A DNA stretch of 7,111 bases. Origin: JBGTCY01 sp041748615. Its GTDB lineage: Bacteria; Bacteroidota; Bacteroidia; Chitinophagales; CAIOSU01. This document shows, piece by piece, positions 1 to 4,991 of this stretch; the stretch's first letter is position 1, and each line of letters begins with the position of its first letter. The notes beneath the pieces are model-generated. The model did not search any database. It had not been told where the DNA came from and worked only from the letters and a program-made list of their open reading frames with translations. Position numbers and translations under genes: made by a program. The stretch lies in NCBI GenBank assembly GCA_041748615.1, contig JBGTCY010000289.1, positions 1 to 7,111 of the forward strand, written 5' to 3'.

Positions 1-2
1 TC

Positions 3-2441
3 GGTATTAACGATGGCGGCATCGTGAGAACCAGCCATCTCAACGGGTTGCGCTCGGCAAGCGGCAATTTACAGAGCGGCTCGGCAACCTATTTTCTCAG
101 CAACACGGGAGCAACGGTGGAATATACCCGACAGGGAAACCAAACGATTACCAATAACGACTACTATCATCTTGTTATCAACGGCAACGGAGATAAAAAT
201 CTGGCAGGCAATACGCAGGTGTTTGGAAATCTCATTTGGGTTTCATTACAGCAACCCGTGCTTAAATGTGGTACACATCAGTTGGATGTCAGAGGAAACT
301 GGGATAATGAAAATAGCAATGATTTTGATGCCGGAACCGGTTCTGTATTGTTCGGAAATGCGGGCGGCACACGGAGCATCAGTTCATCCAACAATTTCAA
401 CAGCCTGCACATTTTAGGAACAGTGGATATTCTTTCAGGGAATCAAAATATTTACGACCGGCTAATCATGTCCAACAATGCCATTCTGAATGCAGATGGA
501 AAAGTGACTTTAAAATCCACCGCAACGAAAACCGCTTTTGTAGATGATTTTTCAATCGCGACAAATTCAACGATAAACGGCAACCTCACCCTCGAACGCT
601 ACATCCCTTCTTATCCCAACGGAAATACTTTTCATTACATTGGTTCCGCGATGGGCGGTAAAGCCTCAAGATGGAACAACAATTTCCCCAATGGCGCGAC
701 TGCGGGTGACGGCACTTTTGTAAAACCCACCCCGGATTGCGACCCGTTGCAGTTGGCATCCAACAGCGCATACGGAAATCTTTTTACCTATCATGAAAGC
801 AATGCCGTTGACTGCTACTTAGACGGCTGGGCGGTGCGCACCACCGATGCCGATGCGGACAGGGGCGTAGGGTTTGCCGCGCGCATTAGCGGCAACCTGA
901 TTAATGAAACGGGTGATTACTCCAACGCTGATGTCACACTCAGCGGGCTGTCCATCACTCCATCCAATTTGGATTCAACTTCCAAAGGTTTTCATTTGGT
1001 GGTGAATCCTTTTTTCGCGCCCATCACCTGGAACAGTATTACGGGTACAAACCTCTACGGCACTGCTTATCGTTATAATCCCGAAACCGGCACCTTTGGC
1101 GCGTATAATGACATCACGGGCGCTAACGTCATCAGCACCAATGAGGCGTTTATGGTGCGCGGCAATCACCGAACGCTGAATAGTTTCAGCATAGCTTTCT
1201 CCAATACCGCCCGGATAGATACCAACGCGAATAACACGTTCCTCCGCGAGATGGCGCCTTATGCCTACGCGCTCAACATCACCGTCACCGCCAACAACCA
1301 TGCTGACCAAACGCTCATCGCCTTTGACAGCCGCTTCACCGACCAGCATGACGACCGCCTGGATGCCGCGAAGCTGCGCAATGACCCCGCTGTGCCCAAC
1401 CTCTTCACCCGCGATTTACAACTTGACCAACATTGCATCCTCGCTATTCCCGAACAAACCTCCATGCGCAGTATCCCGCTCGGCTTGGAAGTGAAACACA
1501 ACGGCAGTCATACGTTCAGTTTTGAAAACCTCGGTGATTTTCCCGCAACGGTGGTCGTGTATCTCGAAGACCTGAAAACCGGCATCTGGACGAATCTGCG
1601 CATCAACGATACTTACACGTTTACCGGCAACAAGCAGGACGCGCAAGACCGCTTTGTACTGCACTTCACCCCGCCTGTGGAAATTACAACCGCCTCGGCA
1701 AGCTGCGCGGGCAATGACGGCAGCATCAGCCTCAGCCAGGATGCCATCACCGAATGGACTTACCAACTCACCGATTCCGAAAACAATGTGGTGTTGCAGG
1801 GAGCGCCTTTCCCCGGCTCTCTGCTCGCGGATGCTTTGGCGGAAGGGATTTATACCCTTCATCTGACGGATACTGACGGCTACAGCGTTACGGAAATCAT
1901 TTATTTGCCAGGCAAACAGCCTGTGCTCGCAACCATTGAAGCTTCCGCCACGGAGGTGTATGTTGGTGAAGAAATTGATTTTACCGCCCTTGTGACCGGA
2001 GCCGGTTCCTTCGATTGGAATTTCGGTGACGGCAACATCTCCATCGGTGAAACGGACATCACACATTTCTATATTGAAGAAGGAACTTACACCGTGCAAC
2101 TGACTGCTTTCAATGACCATTGTCAATGGGTGGAGGAAATTGTGATTACCGTATTGAAAGAAGAAGAAATCGAAGAACCTACGGGCATCACGGAAGTGAA
2201 CGGCAACCGTTTGTATGTCACCAACTTCGGCAGTCAGATTCTGCTGCGTTTTGATTTCGCCACCGAACAGCGGGCTGAAATTGAAGTACACAATTTCTTA
2301 GGTCAGCGCATCTTCGAAAGCGTCACCACCACCATCGGCACTCATTTACTCAACTGGTCCGGAACCGCGAACCAATACTATCTGCTCACCATCCGCACCA
2401 ATGAAGCGCTGATTACAAAGCGGGTTTTGCTGACGGAGTGA
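3..2441 (+). CDS. Large T9SS-secreted surface protein with PKD domain (5' partial)
   Basis: The frame is open from base 3 and runs off the left edge, so the true start and signal peptide are outside the window; the first possible start inside (GTG at 24) is almost certainly internal. Residues below count from that GTG. Residues 28-70 and 104-147 are two imperfect copies of a beta-rich unit rich in G, N, S and T. Residues 190-550 are a Bacteroidota-type extracellular region of unknown function. Residues 552-631 resemble a SprB-like unit (CAGNDGSISL at its start, GIYTLHLTDTDGY near its end). Residues 632-712 are a PKD domain with the signature FDWNFGDGN and then GTYTVQLTAF. Residues 729-805 are a type A T9SS sorting domain (AEIEVHNFLGQRIFES, ending ITKRVLLTE), which directs export across the outer membrane and usually cell-surface attachment. 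The usual PNP motif at the start of that domain is missing. No enzyme domain or catalytic motif was recognised, so adhesion or a structural role is a guess. GC content is clearly higher around 1240-1880 than around 480-600. Confidence 0.9.
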   Translation, partial: GINDGGIVRTSHLNGLRSASGNLQSGSATYFLSNTGATVEYTRQGNQTITNNDYYHLVINGNGDKNLAGNTQVFGNLIWVSLQQPVLKCGTHQLDVRGNWDNENSNDFDAGTGSVLFGNAGGTRSISSSNNFNSLHILGTVDILSGNQNIYDRLIMSNNAILNADGKVTLKSTATKTAFVDDFSIATNSTINGNLTLERYIPSYPNGNTFHYIGSAMGGKASRWNNNFPNGATAGDGTFVKPTPDCDPLQLASNSAYGNLFTYHESNAVDCYLDGWAVRTTDADADRGVGFAARISGNLINETGDYSNADVTLSGLSITPSNLDSTSKGFHLVVNPFFAPITWNSITGTNLYGTAYRYNPETGTFGAYNDITGANVISTNEAFMVRGNHRTLNSFSIAFSNTARIDTNANNTFLREMAPYAYALNITVTANNHADQTLIAFDSRFTDQHDDRLDAAKLRNDPAVPNLFTRDLQLDQHCILAIPEQTSMRSIPLGLEVKHNGSHTFSFENLGDFPATVVVYLEDLKTGIWTNLRINDTYTFTGNKQDAQDRFVLHFTPPVEITTASASCAGNDGSISLSQDAITEWTYQLTDSENNVVLQGAPFPGSLLADALAEGIYTLHLTDTDGYSVTEIIYLPGKQPVLATIEASATEVYVGEEIDFTALVTGAGSFDWNFGDGNISIGETDITHFYIEEGTYTVQLTAFNDHCQWVEEIVITVLKEEEIEEPTGITEVNGNRLYVTNFGSQILLRFDFATEQRAEIEVHNFLGQRIFESVTTTIGTHLLNWSGTANQYYLLTIRTNEALITKRVLLTE

Positions 2442-2445
2442 ATAA

Positions 2446-2480
2446 GGGTGTCGAGGGACGGGTGTCGAGGGACGAGGGAC
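2446..2480. repeat. 14-bp tandem repeat, two and a half units
   Basis: The unit GGGTGTCGAGGGAC occurs at 2446-2459 and again, identical, at 2460-2473. It is followed by a half unit GAGGGAC at 2474-2480. The array starts five bases after the stop codon of the surface-protein gene. It is non-coding and has no hairpin of its own. Slippage repeats built on GAGGGAC are, from general familiarity, not rare between Bacteroidota genes. Confidence 0.85.
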
Positions 2481-2498
2481 ACAAGTATTGTTGACTGA

Positions 2499-2516
2499 GG
2501 TCTGTTGACCGTGGAC
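2499..2516 (+). repeat. Orphan 18-bp fragment of the 75-bp repeat
   Basis: GGTCTGTTGACCGTGGAC matches the last 18 bases of the 75-bp element: one mismatch to copy A (2591-2608), and an identical first 12 bases in copy B (2888-2905). It contains the small inverted repeat GGTC-TGTT-GACC. The rest of the element is not present upstream of it. Confidence 0.75.
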
Positions 2517-2533
2517 AATCACACGAAGCGCAC

Positions 2534-2608
2534 AAGCAGGCTTTCACTCGATGCAATCGCCTCTATGCTTGCGCGAGCACCGTGGTCTGTGGTCTGTTGA
2601 CCATGGAC
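2534..2608 (+). repeat. 75-bp direct repeat, copy A
   Basis: It begins AAGCAGGCTTTC and ends TTGACCATGGAC. It aligns without gaps to copy B at 2831-2905 with seven mismatches (68/75 identical). It holds two dyads: a near-palindrome TGCTTGCGCGAGCA at 2566-2579 (one non-Watson-Crick pair) and the potential hairpin TGGTC-TGTT-GACCA near the 3' end. No start codon and reading frame suggest coding. Function unknown; it could be a dispersed intergenic repeat family or a local duplication. Confidence 0.85.
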
Positions 2609-2788
2609 GAAGGTAAGATACCACAATCGCGCAACGCTACTCATCAAAGCAAGGCATAGACGAACGGAGCAAGCGCCAATTCAATTTCCAAACATATAAG
2701 CATTCACCACGGGCAATCGCAATGCTTCGATGAACTCAGCATGACTGCATCCGCTTGATGCAATCACCTCAAACACGTGGCAAGCGTA

Positions 2789-2821
2789 ACAGATTCCATC
2801 CCTCAAAGGGATGGAATCTGT
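2789..2821. repeat. Perfect 15-bp-stem hairpin, REP-like
   Basis: ACAGATTCCATCCCT at 2789-2803 and its exact reverse complement at 2807-2821 are separated by the 3-base loop CAA. The symmetry makes it foldable on both strands. No T run follows on either strand, so it is a poor intrinsic terminator. Its form (long perfect stem, tiny loop, next to other repeats) resembles REP/BIME-type palindromes, but no transposase is nearby and the family assignment is inference. Confidence 0.8.
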
Positions 2822-2830
2822 CTGCACGGA

Positions 2831-2905
2831 AAGCAGGCTTTCGATCCATGCAATCGCCTCAATGCTTGCGCGAGCACTGTGGTCTGTGGTCTGTTGACCT
2901 TAGAC
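2831..2905 (+). repeat. 75-bp direct repeat, copy B
   Basis: Second copy of the element at 2534-2608, in the same orientation and exactly 297 bp downstream, with 68 of 75 positions identical. The GC-rich near-palindrome is fully conserved here (2863-2876). The distal dyad is shorter by one pair because the final bases read GACCTTAGAC instead of GACCATGGAC. It begins 9 bases after the perfect hairpin and ends 24 bases before the glutamine synthetase terminator. Confidence 0.85.
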
Positions 2906-2921
2906 TATGGAAACTTTAAAC

Positions 2922-2959
2922 CAAAAAAAAGCCATGAACACCCGCGGGCATTCATGGCT
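2922..2959 (-). terminator. Intrinsic terminator of the glutamine synthetase gene
   Basis: AGCCATGAA (2930-2938) pairs perfectly with TTCATGGCT (2951-2959), giving a 9-bp stem around a GC-rich loop that contains CCGCGG. Read on the minus strand, the stem is followed directly by a run of eight T (the A run at 2923-2930). It lies about 30 bases beyond the glutamine synthetase stop codon. There is no T run on the plus-strand side, so it should act only on leftward transcription. Confidence 0.85.
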
Positions 2960-2989
2960 ACTCGACTCTGGCATGAGGAGAGATTCTTA

Positions 2990-4015
2990 TTACACTTGTG
3001 TGGTTTTTACGCCATAGAGTGCATTCACTGTTTTGATAATGCGGTTTGCAACCTGATAGGGATCTGCATTGGAAGCTGGTCTTCTGTCTTCGAGGTAGCC
3101 CTTCCATTCGTTGAGTACCATTGAAATCGGAATGCGAATGGACGCGCCCCGGTCGCTGATGCCGTAGGAAAACTTCTCGATGTGCTGTGTTTCATGCAGG
3201 CCGGTGAGACGTTCATGGTTTGAAGAACCGTAAACGGCAATGTGCTCTTTGTGATTTTTTTCAAATTCTTTCATCAGGTCTTTCACGAGTTGTTCACCAC
3301 CCACTTCGCGGAGGTCGCTGTAGGAGAAGTTACAGTGCATTCCTGAGCCGTTCCAGTCGCCTTTTACCGGCTTTGGGAAAAATTCAACAAACACGCCATA
3401 TTTCTCTGAAACCCTGTGCAGGAGGTAGCGGGTAATCCACAGGTCATCGCCTGCTTTTTTCCCTTTGCCGAAACACTGGTATTCCCACTGACCAAGCATC
3501 ACTTCAGCATTAATGCCGGTGATGGAAATGCCTGCCGCGAGGCAGAGGTCCAGATGTTCTTCAATGATGTCACGCCCGGTCACGTTCATGTGTCCAACAG
3601 AGCAATAGTACATGCCTTGCGGTGCCGGGAAACCGCTTGAAGGAAATCCGAGTGGTCTGCGGTTGTCATCCACCAAAGTATATTCCTGTTCGAATCCGAA
3701 CCAGAAGTCATCATTGTCGTCAATTTTTGAGCGGATATTGGTAGCATGTGGTGTGCCGTCAGCATTGAGCACTTCACACATTACCAGCCAGGCGTTTTGC
3801 CTTCCCGCATCGGGATAGACATTCACCGGTTTGAGCAGACAGTCTGAAGAGCGACCTTCCGCCTGTTTAGTAGAACTGCCGTCAAACGACCATTCAGGAA
3901 CCAAATCAAGTTCCCCGCTGAAAGAAGGCAGGTCAAGGACTTTTGTTTTGCTTCGGAGATTTGGTTCGGGCGTATAGCCGTCTAACCAAACATACTCAAG
4001 TTTGATTTTTGCCAT
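2990..4015 (-). CDS. glnII: Glutamine synthetase, type II (eukaryotic-like GSII)
   Basis: It catalyses glutamate + ammonia + ATP to glutamine in the cytoplasm, the entry step of ammonium assimilation. At 341 aa it fits the short GSII class (about 330-370 aa), not GSI (about 450-470 aa) or GSIII (about 700 aa). Visible motifs in order are the N-terminal EYVWLDG, the GSII signature PEWSFDGSST around residues 40-49, metal/substrate motif FGFEQEY at 107-112, NAEVMLGQWEYQ at 169-180, the NGSGMHCNFS segment at 222-231, the NHERLTGLHETQHIEKFSYGISDRGASIRIP-type active-site region spanning 266-296, and YLEDRRPASNADPY at 307-320. All key acidic and arginine residues of the family seem present, so the enzyme should be active. 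GSII enzymes lack the adenylylation control of GSI-beta. The ATG start at 4015 follows an A-rich leader with no Shine-Dalgarno sequence, normal for Bacteroidota. It has its own terminator and a probable promoter and looks monocistronic. The glnII symbol follows the class; some annotators use glnA. Confidence 0.95.
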   Translation of the reverse strand: MAKIKLEYVWLDGYTPEPNLRSKTKVLDLPSFSGELDLVPEWSFDGSSTKQAEGRSSDCLLKPVNVYPDAGRQNAWLVMCEVLNADGTPHATNIRSKIDDNDDFWFGFEQEYTLVDDNRRPLGFPSSGFPAPQGMYYCSVGHMNVTGRDIIEEHLDLCLAAGISITGINAEVMLGQWEYQCFGKGKKAGDDLWITRYLLHRVSEKYGVFVEFFPKPVKGDWNGSGMHCNFSYSDLREVGGEQLVKDLMKEFEKNHKEHIAVYGSSNHERLTGLHETQHIEKFSYGISDRGASIRIPISMVLNEWKGYLEDRRPASNADPYQVANRIIKTVNALYGVKTTQV

Positions 4016-4056
4016 ATTTTTTTTTAAAGTTTTAGGGATTTTTGTTAAAAAAGAAG

Positions 4057-4064
4057 CAAATCTA
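4057..4064 (-). promoter_or_regulatory. Candidate -7 promoter element for glutamine synthetase
   Basis: On the minus strand this reads TAGATTTG, a full match to the Bacteroidota -7 consensus TAnnTTTG. Transcription would start near 4050 and leave a leader of about 35 nt before the ATG. No clear TTTG -33 box sits 19-21 bases upstream, so the call rests on the -7 match, the position and the AT-rich setting. Confidence 0.45.
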
Positions 4065-4069
4065 CAAAC

Positions 4070-4127
4070 TTTTTTTGAAAAAAATGTTCATTTATAAAAA
4101 TAAACGATAGTTTTTTTTCAAAAAAAA
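4070..4127. promoter_or_regulatory. Paired T-tract/A-tract palindromes upstream of glutamine synthetase
   Basis: Two palindromes of the form T(n)-N-A(n) lie upstream of the candidate promoter: T7-G-A7 at 4070-4084 and T8-C-A8 at 4111-4127. Their centres (4077 and 4119) are 42 bp apart, close to four helical turns. A further A9 run is at 4149-4157. Such tracts can bend or stiffen DNA and keep nucleoid proteins or polymerase at a promoter; whether they regulate this gene is inference. The whole 4016-4165 stretch has no gene. Confidence 0.5.
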
Positions 4128-4197
4128 TGAAAATTATCTTTATAGACCAAAAAAAAACTTGTTTTAGGATAAAATCCTGAATTCATAGGTATTTTAG

Positions 4198-4213
4198 GAG
4201 GCTGTTTCAAAAG
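4198..4213 (+). mobile_element. Possible solitary insertion-sequence end
   Basis: GAGGCTGTTTCAAAAG resembles terminal inverted-repeat sequences (GAGGCTGTYTCAAAAG-like) that I associate with bacterial insertion sequences. No matching inverted copy and no transposase occur in the window, so at best it is a remnant. The match is from memory and short. Confidence 0.25.
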
Positions 4214-4221
4214 TATTATTT

Positions 4222-4268
4222 GCCACGAATGCACGAATATTTTAAATCATTGATCCGTGCATTCGGGC
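4222..4268. repeat. Imperfect palindrome with GCCACGAATGCACGAAT arms
   Basis: The left arm (4222-4238) and right arm (4253-4268) are inverted copies with a perfect 10-bp core: CGAATGCACG at 4226-4235 against CGTGCATTCG at 4256-4265. The spacer is AT-rich. The arms have diverged outside the core (GCCA against GGGC, one mismatch near the loop), which suggests decay of an originally longer palindrome. It lies between two divergent genes, just upstream of the candidate promoter of the small conserved gene, so it may be a mobile palindromic repeat, or less likely an operator or terminator. Confidence 0.6.
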
Positions 4269-4318
4269 TAAATAAAATTGGGAATGAATTGAATCCTGAA
4301 AACCTGTTTGTTTAAGCA

Positions 4319-4326
4319 TAATTTTG
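4319..4326 (+). promoter_or_regulatory. Candidate -7 promoter element for the small conserved gene
   Basis: TAATTTTG is a full match to TAnnTTTG. A start near 4333 would give a leader of about 26 nt before the ATG at 4359. The expected -33 TTTG is not at the usual distance (a TTTG at 4307-4310 is too close). The element lies inside the upstream extension that begins at TTG 4308, which argues for the ATG at 4359 as the real start. Confidence 0.4.
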
Positions 4327-4358
4327 AGCAACAGAACTCACTTCGACAACTCTACCGA

Positions 4359-4865
4359 ATGGAAAACTTATTTTCTCAACTGCCGGATACCGCGAAAGTA
4401 TGGATTTATCAAAGCAGCCGTGCATTCAGCGAAACCGAAACGCAACAGCTAAATCAGATGATAGAGGATTTTGTAACCTCCTGGAGTTCCCACTCCCGCA
4501 AAGTGACAGCTCAGGGCGAAGTGTTGTATCATCGCTTCATTGTGCTTGCCGCGGATGAAAGCGCGTTTAACGTGAGCGGATGTTCCATTGATTCTTCAAT
4601 CCATTTCATTCAGCAGTTAGAAGCCGAATTGCAGGTCAAGCTGTTTGATCGTCTGCAAGTGGCATCGCTTCATGATAATCAGATTCAGGTCGCGCCTCAG
4701 GCCGAGATTCGTAAAAAGATTCAGGAAGGTTCGTTTGCCCTGGATACCATCATCTTTAATAATCTGGTTGGCACATTGGGGGAATTTCGTTCAGGCTGGC
4801 AGATTCCTGTTGCTGAAAGCTGGATAGTGAAGGGAATGGTGAAAGTTGGCGCTTCCGGTTTATAA
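4359..4865 (+). CDS. Conserved Bacteroidota protein, family often labelled 'ABC transporter ATPase'
   Basis: A 168-residue protein from ATG 4359. The open frame extends up to a TTG at 4308, but the conserved N-terminus of the family begins MENLFSQLPDTAKVWIYQSSRAFSE, which matches the ATG. I recognise the family from features such as the N-terminal LPDTAKVWIYQS, RFIVLAADE in the middle (HRFIV), the GCSIDSSIHFIQQLE segment, and FNNLVGTLGEFRSGWQIPVAESW near the C-terminus. Databases often call it an ABC transporter ATPase, but there is no Walker A (GxxxxGKS/T), no LSGGQ signature and no Walker B, and it is far too short for a nucleotide-binding domain, so that name should not be trusted. There is no signal peptide or membrane segment, so it is probably cytoplasmic. 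It stands alone between a divergent glutamine synthetase gene and a convergent peptidase gene. Its function is unknown. Confidence 0.85.
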   Translation: MENLFSQLPDTAKVWIYQSSRAFSETETQQLNQMIEDFVTSWSSHSRKVTAQGEVLYHRFIVLAADESAFNVSGCSIDSSIHFIQQLEAELQVKLFDRLQVASLHDNQIQVAPQAEIRKKIQEGSFALDTIIFNNLVGTLGEFRSGWQIPVAESWIVKGMVKVGASGL

Positions 4866-4885
4866 GCCCGGAATAAATTTCATTT

Positions 4886-4984
4886 ATGCCGAAACAACTC
4901 AGATTTTCGAATAATGAAATGGTAAAATGTTCGGCATTAACCGAGAATACGTCTCTTTTCTTCGAGAATTCGACTACGCTCGGT
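4886..4984. repeat. Two inverted repeats in the convergent intergenic gap
   Basis: ATGCCGAAACA (4886-4896) is the inverse of TGTTCGGCAT (4928-4937) apart from one bulged A. Next to it ACCGAG (4940-4945) pairs with CTCGGT (4979-4984). They fill the 126-base gap between two genes that end towards each other, where terminators would be expected. Neither stem is followed by a T run, so intrinsic termination is not clear. Confidence 0.4.
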
Positions 4985-4991
4985 ATAGCTT

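Larger units (their letters stand above)
2442..2989. other. Gene-free, repeat-rich intergenic island
   Basis: About 550 bases between the surface-protein gene and the glutamine synthetase gene, whose 3' ends face each other. I see no credible gene here. The one plus-strand open frame (2777-3124) runs through a hairpin, a repeat copy and the terminator, and then into the antisense strand of glutamine synthetase. The content is the tandem repeat, an 18-bp orphan fragment (2499-2516), two 75-bp direct repeats, a degenerate partial copy near 2756-2780, a perfect hairpin, and the glutamine synthetase terminator. The stretch 2609-2750 holds nothing I can name. Confidence 0.8.

Noticed and set aside
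975..1349. 124-aa minus-strand open frame
   Set aside because: It is a shadow of the surface-protein gene, with no motif and no independent start region.
1416..2291. Long 291-aa open frame on the minus strand
   Set aside because: It is fully antisense to the SprB-like, PKD and sorting-domain part of the surface protein, whose frame has clear domain motifs. The antisense product is low-complexity in places (FFDFFFFQ) and shows no recognisable domain.
2789..2821. Intrinsic terminator for the surface-protein gene
   Set aside because: The hairpin is strong but no T run follows on either strand, and it lies about 350 bases beyond the stop codon.
2534..2905. CRISPR array
   Set aside because: There are only two full repeats, they are 75 bp long, and the 222 bp between them is far larger than a spacer and contains an unrelated hairpin. 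No cas gene is present.
2777..3124. 115-aa plus-strand open frame in the intergenic island
   Set aside because: It runs through a perfect hairpin, a 75-bp repeat copy and the glutamine synthetase terminator, then continues antisense to the glutamine synthetase 3' end. The product shows no family features.
4308..4358. N-terminal extension of the small conserved gene starting at TTG
   Set aside because: The family N-terminus matches the ATG at 4359, and a full TAnnTTTG -7 match lies inside the extension.
4308..4865. ABC transporter ATP-binding protein
   Set aside because: No Walker A, LSGGQ or Walker B motif is present and the length is too small for a nucleotide-binding domain.
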